Part shown: one piece after another, positions 8,386-17,855 of the stretch
Layout: every line of letters starts with the position of its first letter
Position numbering within the stretch: position 1 is the first letter of the stretch
Assembly (NCBI GenBank): GCA_949291555.1
Contig: CASEWE010000005.1
Coordinates: forward strand, 240,401-304,400
DNA: 64,000 nucleotides
From: an uncultured Bacteroidales bacterium
GTDB taxonomy: Bacteria > Bacteroidota > Bacteroidia > Bacteroidales > P3
Direction of reading: 5' to 3'
Notes under the pieces: generated by a model
Told to the model about the DNA's origin: nothing
The model's input: only the letters and a program-made list of their open reading frames with translations
The model's database searches: none
Made by a program: the position numbers and the translations under genes

Positions 8386-9720
8386 CTAGCAAACGCCTTG
8401 TTCGATCATGGAATCGGCAACCTTGATGAAGCCGGCGATGTTGGCGCCCTTCACGTAGTTCACGTAGTCGCCTTCCTTGCCGTACTTGATGCAGTTTTCG
8501 TGGATGCTCGACATGATCTGGTGCAGCTTCTGGTCAACTTCTTCACCTGTCCAGTGCAGTTTTTCGGCATTCTGGCTCATTTCAAGACCGGAAACGGCAA
8601 CACCGCCGGCGTTGACCGCCTTGCCAGGAGCAAAGATGGTCTTGGTGTTGATGAATTCGTTCACAGCGTCGGCGTGGCAGCCCATGTTCGAAACTTCGGC
8701 AACCAAGGTAACCTTGTTGGCGATCAGCTGCTTTGCATCTTCCAGACGGAGTTCGTTCTGGGTAGCGCAAGGCATGGCGATATCCACCTTCTGTTCCCAA
8801 GGCTTCTTGCCGGCGAAGAAAGTAGCGCTCTTGAACTTGTCGGCGAAAGGAGCCACAACGTCGTTGTTGCTGGCACGAAGCTCCAGCATGTAGTTGATCT
8901 TTTCTTCGTTGAAGCCTTCCGGATCATAAACATAACCGTCAGGACCGGAAATGGTCACGACCTTGGCACCCAGCTGGGTAGCTTTGGTAACAGCGCCCCA
9001 AGCCACATTGCCGAAACCGGAGATGGCCACGGTCTTGCCCTTGATGTCCATGTTGTGAGCCTTCAGCATGTGTTCCACGAAGTAAACGGCACCGAAACCG
9101 GTAGCTTCCGGACGCAGGATGGAGCCGCCCCAGCCGGCACCCTTTCCGGTCAGAACGCCGGTGTTTTCACGACGCAGCTTCTTGTACATGCCGTACATGT
9201 AGCCGATTTCGCGGCCGCCAACACCTATGTCGCCAGCGGGAACGTCGGTTTCAGGGCCGATGTACTTCTGGAGTTCCATCATGAAAGCCTGGCAGAAACG
9301 CATGATTTCGTTGTCCGAACGGCCTTTGGCGTTGAAGTCGGAACCGCCCTTGCCGCCGCCCATGGGCAACGTGGTCAAGCTGTTTTTGAACGTCTGTTCG
9401 AAACCCAGGAACTTGAGGGTGTCCAAACGTACGGAAGGGTGGAAACGCAGACCGCCCTTGTAAGGTCCGATAGCGTTGTTGAACTGCACACGGTAACCGG
9501 TGTTGACTTGGATTTCGCCTTTGTCGTCAACCCATTCCACCCGGAAGGTGAAGATACGGTCGGGTTCAACCATGCGTTCGATGATCTTGTGTTGCTCGTA
9601 CTTGGGATGCGCTTCCACGTAATCCTTGATGGAGTACAACACTTCCTCTACAGCTTGGAGGAACAAAGGTTCGTCAGGATGTTTTTCCTTCAGATCAGCC
9701 AAGATTTTTTTTACGTCCAT
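8386..9720 (-). CDS. gdhA: NADP-type glutamate dehydrogenase
   Basis: A 444-residue hexameric glutamate dehydrogenase, the usual length for this class; it interconverts 2-oxoglutarate plus ammonium with glutamate. The substrate side shows GPYKGGLRFHPSV and PMGGGKGGSDF with the catalytic lysines, DVPAGDIGVGGREIGYM, and the dinucleotide-binding GFGNVAWGA. Cofactor choice (NADP rather than NAD) is inferred from overall similarity to the biosynthetic type. It is monocistronic: it has its own terminator, and the upstream gene is separated by 295 bases holding a candidate promoter. Its codon usage (many GGC, AAG) looks like a highly expressed gene. Confidence 0.96.
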   Translation of the reverse strand: MDVKKILADLKEKHPDEPLFLQAVEEVLYSIKDYVEAHPKYEQHKIIERMVEPDRIFTFRVEWVDDKGEIQVNTGYRVQFNNAIGPYKGGLRFHPSVRLDTLKFLGFEQTFKNSLTTLPMGGGKGGSDFNAKGRSDNEIMRFCQAFMMELQKYIGPETDVPAGDIGVGGREIGYMYGMYKKLRRENTGVLTGKGAGWGGSILRPEATGFGAVYFVEHMLKAHNMDIKGKTVAISGFGNVAWGAVTKATQLGAKVVTISGPDGYVYDPEGFNEEKINYMLELRASNNDVVAPFADKFKSATFFAGKKPWEQKVDIAMPCATQNELRLEDAKQLIANKVTLVAEVSNMGCHADAVNEFINTKTIFAPGKAVNAGGVAVSGLEMSQNAEKLHWTGEEVDQKLHQIMSSIHENCIKYGKEGDYVNYVKGANIAGFIKVADSMIEQGVC

Positions 9721-9890
9721 GGCAAAAGTTTTTAGATTTTATGATTTATTGATTTTGTACCGCTTGTATCACCGGAGATGCTGCGGGAACACGCACATGC
9801 CCCCCCGCCTGCCATTCCCCGGCTTCGCGTGCGACCGCTCCTTTCCGGAAAAGAAGGGAAGAAGCCCTTGGCCCGCGCCAAAAACAGGCA

Positions 9891-9898
9891 CAAAATTA
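9891..9898 (-). promoter_or_regulatory. Candidate -7 box of gdhA
   Basis: TAATTTTG on the - strand, with a TTTG at 9921-9924 (spacer 22, slightly long). It would give a leader of about 165 bases before the gdhA ATG. The rest of 9721-10015 shows no gene. Confidence 0.5.
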
Positions 9899-10015
9899 CA
9901 TCTTTTTTTGATTGGCTTGGCAAAAACCGGAAAGTTATTTTGCCCGGCCCGGCCTTTCCCGTCTCCCTTTTTTGCGCCTGCAGGATTCCCGAAAAGCCGT
10001 CCCTCCGCAAGGGAA

Positions 10016-10909
10016 TCAGTTCCCGGCCTCGATCCGCCTGCGCACCGAAGCGGGAACCGGCAAATCCGAAACCACTTTTTCCCCGCACAGTTCCCGGACT
10101 ACCACCGAAGCGCACAGGCATCCGGCCATGACCGGCATGTAAGGCACCGTTCCTATCATGGATTTCTTGTTGGGCTCCCCGCTCGTTTCCCGTACCGAGC
10201 CGGCCTTGACCGGTTCGGGAGAAAAAACGCTTTGAATGCCGTGGTAAACCCCTAACTTGTGCAACCGCTTCCGAAGCACATCGGCCAAAGGGCAATTGTA
10301 GGTCTGGGATATGTCGCAAACGGCAAGGCGGGCGGGGTCGGACTTTCCACCCGTCCCCATCGCGCTCACCACCGGGATATTCCGTTTGCGGCAATGGTAA
10401 AGGAGGTATATTTTCGGGGAAAGCGTGTCGATGGCGTCTACCACGTAATGGTAAGGCTCCCGCTCAAGCAAGTCGATCATGGGCTGGTCCTTGAGGTAGC
10501 GGCAAACCGTTTCGAGGCGCAAAGCCGGGTTGATGTCGAGCAGGCGCTCGGCCATGACTTCGGCCTTCAGCCTCCCGATGGAAGAATGCAAGGCGGGCAG
10601 CTGGCGGTTGAGATTGCTTTCGCTAACGCGGTCGCCATCGGCAATGACCATCCTCCCCACCCCGCAACGGGCTATCATCTCGGCCGCGTAAGCCCCTACG
10701 CCTCCCAAGCCCACCACCAATACCGAAGCCCGCGCAAGCCGTTCCACCGCTTCCTCGCCCAAAGCCAAAGCCGTTCGCGACTGCCAAACGGGCACGTCCC
10801 AAGCAGGCCCGCCGTTCCTCCCGGCTTTCCGGCCTTCCCCGGCGGATCCGCCCCCGCGTTCCCTGCCGCAGGCCTCCTCCCCGCTACCGGTCCTGGATTC
10901 CCAGTTCAT
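10016..10909 (-). CDS. tcdA: tRNA threonylcarbamoyladenosine dehydratase TcdA (ThiF/E1-like)
   Basis: A 297-residue E1-like adenylating enzyme that converts t6A to cyclic t6A at position 37 of ANN-decoding tRNAs. The nucleotide-binding loop VVGLGGVGAYAAE is followed by DGDRVSESNLNRQ, DAIDTLSPK and SAMGTGGKSDP. The only ATG is at 10909, inside the last 26 bases of the protease gene. The first ~40 residues before WQSRTALALGEE are rich in Gly, Arg and Glu and absent from usual family members, so a GTG about 39 codons in could be the true start. It is probably the last gene of the nnr-S41-tcdA operon. Confidence 0.92.
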   Translation of the reverse strand: MNWESRTGSGEEACGRERGGGSAGEGRKAGRNGGPAWDVPVWQSRTALALGEEAVERLARASVLVVGLGGVGAYAAEMIARCGVGRMVIADGDRVSESNLNRQLPALHSSIGRLKAEVMAERLLDINPALRLETVCRYLKDQPMIDLLEREPYHYVVDAIDTLSPKIYLLYHCRKRNIPVVSAMGTGGKSDPARLAVCDISQTYNCPLADVLRKRLHKLGVYHGIQSVFSPEPVKAGSVRETSGEPNKKSMIGTVPYMPVMAGCLCASVVVRELCGEKVVSDLPVPASVRRRIEAGN

Positions 10910-12707
10910 CGAACAGCTCCTTATTGCCTAACACCTGCAAGGCCCTTGCGAAAGCCTCGTCCACGTCTTTGCTAACCTGGTAATAGTATTCCGGCCCGTA
11001 AAGGTTGCTGGCCAGCAGGGCTTTCAGCTGTGTCCGGAGATAGCGATCGGAAACCCGGGCATAGCGGGCCTGGGCGGAATCCTCGGCCACGGCTTTCCCG
11101 ATCAGGTATTCCTGCATCTTTTCCTTGTCCCACAAGACCTTTTCCATGTAGGCCTGGTAGGTGGAGGAACCGGCAAGGGCGGTATCGGCTTTCATGGCGG
11201 CAAGCAAGTCCCCGAGCATGCGGTCGGCCTGCGATTGCTGGAAGTTCACATGGCGGACCCCGTTTTCTTCCGCAAAACCGTAAAAATCGGCCATCAAAGC
11301 ATCGTCCATAACGAAACCTTCGTAAAAATCCTTGAAATCCGGGTATTTCTCCATCAACGCGGAACGCTGGCGGTCGAGCACCCGCAAGACGTACTTGCCC
11401 AGAATGTTCTTGCTACGCAATGCTATATAGTAGTCGCTGGCCCGCTGGGTATCCACCGGGACGAAAATATCGGGCATGATCCCGCCCCCTCCGTAAACGA
11501 TCCTGCCGCCGACCGTCTGGTAGCGCAGCGAGTCCGGGAGCTTGATCGAATCCGGATGCACCATCTCCCCGTGGCGGTAGCGCTCCATGATGTCGCGGTA
11601 ATACTGGTCGAGCCCGTCTTTGTACGGTTTCTGGATGCATCGGCCGGAAGGCGTGTAATAGCGGGCTATGGTAAGGCGCACGTTCGACTTGTCGGGCAAA
11701 TCGAACGGACGTTGCACCAAGCCTTTCCCGAAAGAACGCCGGCCTACCACCACGGCCCGGTCCCAATCCTGCAAAGCCCCGGAAAGGATTTCGCTGGCCG
11801 AAGCCGACCCCTCGTCGATCATGACGACCATGCGGCCCTTGGCGAACTCGCCCCCGGCCTTGGAAAAGAAATCCTGGCGGGGCTGGGCTTTCCCTTGCAT
11901 GTAAACCACCAAATGGTCTTTGGGCAAGAATTCCCCGGCCAGAAGCACGGCAATGTCGAGATACCCGCCCGTGTTCCCCCGCAAATCGAGGATAAGGTTC
12001 TTCATGCCTCTTCCTTTCAGATCCGACAAAGCCGCCCGCACCTCGTCGGCGCTTGTCCGGGAAAAGCGGTTAAGCTGGATGTAACCGTCTTGCTTGCCAA
12101 CCATGAAATACGTGCTGACGCTGGTAATGGGTATCTTGTCGCGGACAATCTCGAAAACCATTTCCTGCGGGTAACCTTGACGGTGGATCCCCACCCGGAC
12201 CTTCGTGCCTTTTTTGCCCCGGAGATGCTTGAAAACAAATGTATTGTTGGCATTTTCACCCGTAGCGTCCATCGTGTCGATGCGCACGATGCGATCCCCG
12301 GCAAGCACGCCCACTTTCTCGGCCGGGCCGCCCGGAATGGCCTCGATGACTACCACGCTGTCGGAATGGATTTGGAACGAGACCCCGATCCCGTCGAAGT
12401 TCCCTTCCAAGGGCTCGTTGGCCCTTTGCAGGTCTTTCGCCGGAATAAAAGCCGAATGCGGGTCGAGCTGCTCCAGGATTTCCACCACCCCTTTTTCCAC
12501 GATGGGCGCAAGGTCTATGTCTTCCACATAGGCGTACCGTATCAGCTGCAAAAGCGTCCCCATCTTGTTTTCAACCAGGGCAGGGTGGTTGCGGGGCAAC
12601 TCCTTCTCCTGTTTTTTCCCGCCCGGACGTTCTTGTCCTTCGGCAAAGAGGCAAGCCGCCATGCTTGCCAGCACGCACAAAGCGATTCGTACTTTCATCA
12701 AACGCAT
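10884..12707 (-). CDS. S41-family C-terminal processing protease
   Basis: A 607-residue periplasmic carboxyl-terminal protease. It has a signal peptide (a second ATG at 12698 also fits), a PDZ domain around residues 90-175 (DGIGVSFQIHSDSVVV, GPAEKVGVLAGDRI), then the S41 core. The Ser/Lys dyad lies in GSASASEI and RRSFGKG; the spacing of 25 residues from the second Ser of the SAS run to the Lys is the same as in E. coli Prc. A ~200-residue C-terminal helical extension follows. Homologues trim or degrade periplasmic proteins by their C-termini. It starts 78 bases after the nnr stop and overlaps tcdA. Confidence 0.93.
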   Translation of the reverse strand: MRLMKVRIALCVLASMAACLFAEGQERPGGKKQEKELPRNHPALVENKMGTLLQLIRYAYVEDIDLAPIVEKGVVEILEQLDPHSAFIPAKDLQRANEPLEGNFDGIGVSFQIHSDSVVVIEAIPGGPAEKVGVLAGDRIVRIDTMDATGENANNTFVFKHLRGKKGTKVRVGIHRQGYPQEMVFEIVRDKIPITSVSTYFMVGKQDGYIQLNRFSRTSADEVRAALSDLKGRGMKNLILDLRGNTGGYLDIAVLLAGEFLPKDHLVVYMQGKAQPRQDFFSKAGGEFAKGRMVVMIDEGSASASEILSGALQDWDRAVVVGRRSFGKGLVQRPFDLPDKSNVRLTIARYYTPSGRCIQKPYKDGLDQYYRDIMERYRHGEMVHPDSIKLPDSLRYQTVGGRIVYGGGGIMPDIFVPVDTQRASDYYIALRSKNILGKYVLRVLDRQRSALMEKYPDFKDFYEGFVMDDALMADFYGFAEENGVRHVNFQQSQADRMLGDLLAAMKADTALAGSSTYQAYMEKVLWDKEKMQEYLIGKAVAEDSAQARYARVSDRYLRTQLKALLASNLYGPEYYYQVSKDVDEAFARALQVLGNKELFDELGIQDR

Positions 12708-12785
12708 AAACAGTCTTCTTTTTTCACAAAAACGGAAAATCCCGCTTCCCGCATTTCCTCGGCTGATCGGCTGCCGGGATGCCGG

Positions 12786-14480
12786 TCAAAGCGGATTCTC
12801 AGGAAACGCCGGCCCGGACGGGGAATTGCAGCCGGCGCAGCCCGTCCGCCCAAAACGCGACTCGCAGGTAGCGCCGGACCTTCCGGCCCGATACGGCCGG
12901 TTTTTCCCTTGCACTTGCAGGAAAGCCCGGGGAAGGTAATCGGCAATGTCGCTGGCGGACAAGCCGTATTCGCCCAAGTCTTCCACCGCAAGGTCGGCAG
13001 CCAGGCCGTGCAGGTAAACACCCGCATAAGCGGCCTGATAAGGCGTAAGCCCTTGCCCGAGAAGGGCCAGTATCACGCCCGAAAGCACGTCCCCGCTTCC
13101 GCCGGCGGCCATTCCCGGATTTCCCGTGGAGTTGAACAGGAGGGGAAGCTTGCCCGCCCCGGGCAAGGAGATGGAAGTGTGGGCCCCTTTGAGCACGACC
13201 ACGGCCCCGTAACGGTTCGAGAACGCCTGCTGCTTTTCCCATCGTTCGGCGCTGTCGGCGCAAGGACCTGCCAGCCGCTCGAATTCACCAAGATGAGGCG
13301 TGAACACGGTTCGACCGAAAGGCAAATATTCGAGCAAAGTCTTGTCGGCCGATAGCAGGTTGAGCCCGTCCGCATCCACCACCATGGGGCATGCGGCCTG
13401 CTGGAGCACTTCCTTCAGCAGCTTCCGGCTTTCGGGCCCCGTCCCGATCCCCGGGCCGAAAGCCAAGGCATCGGCATTGCGCCAGTCTTGGCTCCGCATG
13501 GTTTCCGGCGAGGAATATACGGCCTCCGGAACGCAAGCCTGCAAAATTTCCCGGTTCCGGGCGCAGGAAACAATCCGGGCCAAACCGGTTCCCGAACGGA
13601 TAGCGGCCCGGCAGGCAAGGATGGCGGCCCCGCACATGCCTTCCGAACCCGCCACCACGAGCGTCTTGCCGAAATCGCCTTTGTGCGAGAATTTCCCCCT
13701 TGGCGGCAGAAGGGCCGCCACATCGGCTTCTTCCAGAAAATAAGCGCCGGCTTCCGTCTCGGCCGCATACTGCGGATCGAGCCCTATGTCCAGGATTGCG
13801 AAGTCATAAGGCCTTCCTGCATTTTCAGGCATCAGGAAAGCTTTCTTGGGAAACTGGAAAGTCAGGCAGAAACTGCCGCGTACCGTAACGGCATCGGCCG
13901 GCGTCGGGCAATCGGCCAGCAAGCCGGAAGGAATATCGATCGAGTATTTCACGCCTTCCGTGGAATTGAAAATCCCCGCAGCCAGGGCCGACGGCGCATC
14001 GAGTCCCCCCCGCAAGCCTGTGCCCACCATGGCATCGACCAAGACCCGGGAAACAATCCCCCGCCGCGCTGCCGAACCAGAGCCCTTTCCCGAATCCTCG
14101 CACGAGTCCAACTCCTCGCGCGTGCCGGGCCCTATCGGGCGGACAACCCCGCCCATGCCGGCCCATCTCCGGTAATTCCGCTCGGCATCCGGGCTCCACG
14201 CCCCCTCCCGTTCCACCATCCATACCCTTGCCTTGGCGCCCGCTTCGGCAAGAAGGCAAGCCAAAGCAAGCCCGTCTCCCCCGTTGTTGCCTTTGGAACA
14301 GAAAACTTCGAATACCGGCCGGGGCAACCCTTCTTCCACCGCTTGGCGTTCGTGCCGGAGCAAGAACGGCAAGCAAGCCTTGGCGGCCCTCTCCATCAAT
14401 TGCCAAGAAGTTATCTGCTGGTTTCGTATTGTCTGGGAATCCGCTTCCCGCACCTGGGAAACGCCATATACCGGAATCAT
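12786..14480 (-). CDS. nnr: Bifunctional NAD(P)HX epimerase / ADP-dependent dehydratase
   Basis: 564 residues from the ATG at 14480. This repairs hydrated NADH and NADPH. The N-terminal half is the epimerase (YjeF_N): MERAA, CSKGNNGGDGLALA, IDIPSGL. The C-terminal half is the ribokinase-like dehydratase: HKGDFGKTLVVAGS, DADGLN, FTPHLGEFERL and GNPGMAAGGSGDVLSG, where the usual motif has T at the second Ala. The domain ends near DYLPRAF; about 45 further residues are GC-rich with Cys-rich CESRFGRTGCAGC and are unlike the family. It is the first gene of the operon and has a promoter divergent from mltD. Confidence 0.94.
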   Translation of the reverse strand: MIPVYGVSQVREADSQTIRNQQITSWQLMERAAKACLPFLLRHERQAVEEGLPRPVFEVFCSKGNNGGDGLALACLLAEAGAKARVWMVEREGAWSPDAERNYRRWAGMGGVVRPIGPGTREELDSCEDSGKGSGSAARRGIVSRVLVDAMVGTGLRGGLDAPSALAAGIFNSTEGVKYSIDIPSGLLADCPTPADAVTVRGSFCLTFQFPKKAFLMPENAGRPYDFAILDIGLDPQYAAETEAGAYFLEEADVAALLPPRGKFSHKGDFGKTLVVAGSEGMCGAAILACRAAIRSGTGLARIVSCARNREILQACVPEAVYSSPETMRSQDWRNADALAFGPGIGTGPESRKLLKEVLQQAACPMVVDADGLNLLSADKTLLEYLPFGRTVFTPHLGEFERLAGPCADSAERWEKQQAFSNRYGAVVVLKGAHTSISLPGAGKLPLLFNSTGNPGMAAGGSGDVLSGVILALLGQGLTPYQAAYAGVYLHGLAADLAVEDLGEYGLSASDIADYLPRAFLQVQGKNRPYRAGRSGATCESRFGRTGCAGCNSPSGPAFPENPL

Positions 14481-14509
14481 GAAGCCTAAGTTGAACCCGT
14501 GCAAAAAAG

Positions 14510-14541
14510 CAAAGTTACTGGATTTTTACTATTTTTGCCAA
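14510..14541 (-). promoter_or_regulatory. Promoter of the nnr operon
   Basis: On the - strand TAACTTTG (14510-14517) with TTG (14539-14541) and a 21-base spacer. It is 30 bases before the nnr ATG and interleaved with the opposing mltD box. Confidence 0.65.
14530..14537 (+). promoter_or_regulatory. Candidate -7 box of the mltD operon
   Basis: TATTTTTG on the + strand, about 108 bases before the mltD start. No clear -33 element; it sits between the two elements of the opposing nnr promoter. Confidence 0.5.
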
Positions 14542-14644
14542 TCTTTCCAACCCCCTCAGGCAAGCCGGCCTCCTCAGGCAAGCCCGAAGCCCTGACGGAC
14601 GCGGAATCCGCTCCTCGCAAGTCCAAGGAAACGCCCTTCACTTC

Positions 14645-16243
14645 ATGATCATGCCAAGAAAAGACAACGTCCTTCCTTTCCTCTTGTCCGTACCGTTCTG
14701 GATAGCGTCCCTGCCGGTTTCCGCCCAGCCATCGCCCGGACCCGACACCCTTGCGCACGTCCCGGATCCTGTTCCGGCCGTCCGGCAAGTCACCCGGGAA
14801 GACAGCCTTTCCCAGCAACTGCTCGAAGAATTTTTCCTTTCCCGCCAGCTGCGCTTTTTCGACCGCAATTACCGCAAGGAGCAGCCCGACACGGCCCGCA
14901 TCCAGGAAAGACCCGTACTGCAAGGCGAGATTCCCTACTACAACGAACCCGATTCGGTTTACCGCGCCCGCTTGGAAAACCTCAACGAAAGCCTCGTGGT
15001 CAAGCTCCCTTACAACCAGAAGGTGCGGAACTACATCGATGTCTACGTCAACAAACGAAGGCAGCAGGTCGATGTGATGCTGGCTCTTTCCCAGTACTAT
15101 TTCCCCATTTTCGAGCAAGCCATGGAGCGCAACGGCGTGCCCGAGGAACTGAAATACCTGGCAATCATCGAATCGGCGCTCAATCCTCGCGCCGTCTCCC
15201 GCGCAGGCGCTTCCGGCTCGTGGCAATTCATGTACCAGACGGCCAAGATGTACGACCTGAAAATCGACCAGACCGTAGACGAACGCTTCGACCCCGAAAA
15301 AGCCAGCGATGCCGCGGCCCGCTACCTGAAAAGCCTGTACGACAACTTCGGCGACTGGATCCTGGCCATTGCCGCCTACAACTGCGGGCCCGGGAACGTG
15401 AACCGGGCCATACGCCGGGCGCAAGGGAAAACGGACTTCTGGCAAATATACCCCTTCCTTCCCCGCGAGACCCGGGGCTACGTGCCCGCTTTCATCGGAG
15501 CCACCTATGTCATGAACTTTTACCGGGAACACGGGTTCCAAGTCCCGCTCGAAATCCCGCCGCTGACCGACACCTTGCTCGTGGCACAAGACCTCAACCT
15601 GAACGTGGTAGCCAGGAAGCTGGAAATCCCCATCCAGGTAATCCGCGACCTCAACCCCCAGTACAAGAAAGATGTCATCCCCGGGAATACCGACTACTAC
15701 AGCTTGCGGCTTCCGGTCAACTTCGTTGTCAAGTTCATGGAGAACGAAAACGACATTTTCAGCGATTCGGCCAATATCATCCCTCCGACCCCTGTCCGAA
15801 TCCAGCACCGGGTACGCAAAGGCCAGACCCTTTCGGGAATCGCCGCCCGCTTCGACGTGAGCGTTTCCGAGCTGAAAGAATGGAACGGGCTGCGTTCCAC
15901 GACCATATACCCGAACCAAATCCTCTACATCTACACCGACAACCGGCCTTTGAAGAACACCTCTTCGTTGAGATTCCCTTCCGAGAACACGCCCTCCGCC
16001 ACCGGGCAGCGGCACTTGACCGTTACCAAGCCCCGCGGCGAGACCCCGGTGAGCAAAAGCCCTTCGCAAATCGAAAACGAGAAGAAACAGACCTCCTACC
16101 ATACCGTAAGGAAGGGGGAAACGCTCTACTCCATTTCGCGGAGATACCCCGGCTCGTCGATAAGCGAGATCATCAAGACCAACAAGCTCAACCGGAAAGG
16201 CACCATCTATCCCGGGCAGGTGCTCACGATAAAACAATATTGA
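14645..16243 (+). CDS. mltD: MltD-type lytic transglycosylase with two LysM domains
   Basis: A 532-residue exported murein hydrolase that cuts peptidoglycan glycan strands with 1,6-anhydro-MurNAc formation. A signal peptide ends near PVSAQ. The SLT domain spans about residues 160-300; catalytic Glu176 is in AIIESALNP, followed by SGSWQFM and AIAAYNCGPGNVNRA. Two LysM domains follow, about 385-430 (VRKGQTLSGIAARF) and 485-530 (VRKGETLYSISRRY), which bind the wall. The ATG at 14645 or a second at 14651 both fit. It is the first gene of a rightward operon, 29 bases before the SGNH-like gene, which hints at a shared wall-remodelling task. Confidence 0.93.
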   Translation: MIMPRKDNVLPFLLSVPFWIASLPVSAQPSPGPDTLAHVPDPVPAVRQVTREDSLSQQLLEEFFLSRQLRFFDRNYRKEQPDTARIQERPVLQGEIPYYNEPDSVYRARLENLNESLVVKLPYNQKVRNYIDVYVNKRRQQVDVMLALSQYYFPIFEQAMERNGVPEELKYLAIIESALNPRAVSRAGASGSWQFMYQTAKMYDLKIDQTVDERFDPEKASDAAARYLKSLYDNFGDWILAIAAYNCGPGNVNRAIRRAQGKTDFWQIYPFLPRETRGYVPAFIGATYVMNFYREHGFQVPLEIPPLTDTLLVAQDLNLNVVARKLEIPIQVIRDLNPQYKKDVIPGNTDYYSLRLPVNFVVKFMENENDIFSDSANIIPPTPVRIQHRVRKGQTLSGIAARFDVSVSELKEWNGLRSTTIYPNQILYIYTDNRPLKNTSSLRFPSENTPSATGQRHLTVTKPRGETPVSKSPSQIENEKKQTSYHTVRKGETLYSISRRYPGSSISEIIKTNKLNRKGTIYPGQVLTIKQY

Positions 16244-16272
16244 ACCACGGCCGTCTTTCAAGTTGAAATCCG

Positions 16273-17853
16273 ATGAAGCCCATTCGAAGTTTCCTTTTCT
16301 TAGCCGGGATTCTCGGCCTTTTCCTCATTGCGGGAGGCGTCCTGGAATGGGCCGGATACGGGAATTTCCTGCCGCCCTTTCCCAAGGAGGCGGAAAACGA
16401 GGAAAGCCCCGGCTTGTTCACCGGGAAAGAGGCCGGATGGAGCCGCGGTCCCGATCGGGAAACCGAGTCCCTGCAAGCCCGATGGGCACAGGATTCCGTA
16501 ATGGATTTCTACCGCCGGCTTTACCGGCTCGATCCCGACATATTTTCCGATGCCGGATTGCAGGGCATCCCGCTCACTCCGTTCGAATACGACTCCGCCC
16601 GTACCGGAAAAACCCTGCTCGATGACTTCTTCGCCCGGCTGCTGCGCTTGCGCAACCCCGCTTTCGAAAAACTGCTGCGCCAATGGTACTCGAAACCCGG
16701 ATTCTGGGACGAGCCGCTGGCCGGGAACCGGGAACACTTCACCCGCATTCTCCATTACGGGGACAAGCAAATCGAAAACGACCGCATCACGTCCACGCTC
16801 CGGCGCTTTTTCCAGGAAGACTTCGGAGGCAGCGGCCCGGGCCTGCTGCCCCTTTTCCAAGCACGGCACGACCTCCATCCGGAAATTTCCGGGCCTTGGC
16901 ACAAGGTAGAATCCGGAGAAAACACCCGGAAAGGCAACTTCGGCGTGCACACGGCCTACCTGACCGCCCAGCCCCTCGATGCTTTGCTCCGGCCAGGGAA
17001 AACGGGCAAAGGACGGATCCTCTTCCCGCTTCCCGGCCAAAATCCGGAGCGGGCCGCTTTCTTGGACCTGATTGTCCATGCCGACCTGCAAGCCTCCGAC
17101 TTGGAACTCCAGGCCGATGGCCGCCCGATGGCCGCTTCCCCGCAAACGCTCTCCGCCTACAGCCAGAAAAGACTCACCTATCCCCTGCCGCCCGGCACGG
17201 GCCGGATAAGGCTCGACATGGCCCTTGCCCGGAACCATGCCCTCTATGCAGCCGCCGTCAACGACACTATCGGTATCAGCGTCGACAACATCGCCTTGGT
17301 TGGCAAGACCGCAAGCGTTTTCACGCCCAACAACCGGCGATTCCTCACCGACCAGTTCAACCTCCTCAATGTCGGCCTCATCCTTTACCAGACCGGCATC
17401 GAGCCCCCTTCTTCCATGAAAGGCCTTGATTACGGCTATTACCGCATGCTCCTGATGCAGGACCTGAGTTACATCCGGGCCCAGATGCCCGGAATACCGG
17501 TCATCGTGATCGGCATTCCCGACCTCCCTCTTCCCGATGCTTCCTCCCATGCCCGATCCGAAGCCCGCATGCTCCGGGAAATCGGGAAGGAAGTCGCCTT
17601 CCAGACCGGTTGCATCTACTGGGATTTCTACCAAGCCATGGGAGGAGAAAACTCTTTGAGCCGCTGGGCTGCTGCCAAACCGGCTTTGGCTTCGGCTTCT
17701 TCGGCCCTGCTCACGGAGAAAGGGGCTGAAATGGCCGGGAAACTCTTCTACAAAGCCTTGCTCGATGCCTACCGGGACTTCCTTCTGCGCGAAAGGAAAA
17801 AAATGATGATGGAACGGGCCAAGCAACTTCAATCTATTTCCAAAAGCTATTGA
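16273..17853 (+). CDS. SGNH-hydrolase-like protein lacking catalytic residues, partner of MBOAT
   Basis: 526 residues with one N-terminal membrane anchor (about 6-26) and a large periplasmic part. ILHYGDKQIENDR (160-172) clearly corresponds to block I of Bacteroidota SGNH proteins, where I expect GDSQIE: the nucleophile Ser is Lys165 here, encoded by AAG at 16765-16767. Downstream the Gly block is GKTASVFT, the Asn block reads LILYQTGIE with no Asn, and the C-terminal DxxH region reads SASSALLTEKGAEM with neither Asp nor His. So the fold is probably kept but hydrolase chemistry lost. It ends 2 bases before the MBOAT ATG. A scaffold or substrate-holding role in polymer O-acylation is inference. 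Confidence 0.75.
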   Translation: MKPIRSFLFLAGILGLFLIAGGVLEWAGYGNFLPPFPKEAENEESPGLFTGKEAGWSRGPDRETESLQARWAQDSVMDFYRRLYRLDPDIFSDAGLQGIPLTPFEYDSARTGKTLLDDFFARLLRLRNPAFEKLLRQWYSKPGFWDEPLAGNREHFTRILHYGDKQIENDRITSTLRRFFQEDFGGSGPGLLPLFQARHDLHPEISGPWHKVESGENTRKGNFGVHTAYLTAQPLDALLRPGKTGKGRILFPLPGQNPERAAFLDLIVHADLQASDLELQADGRPMAASPQTLSAYSQKRLTYPLPPGTGRIRLDMALARNHALYAAAVNDTIGISVDNIALVGKTASVFTPNNRRFLTDQFNLLNVGLILYQTGIEPPSSMKGLDYGYYRMLLMQDLSYIRAQMPGIPVIVIGIPDLPLPDASSHARSEARMLREIGKEVAFQTGCIYWDFYQAMGGENSLSRWAAAKPALASASSALLTEKGAEMAGKLFYKALLDAYRDFLLRERKKMMMERAKQLQSISKSY

Positions 17854-17855
17854 CC

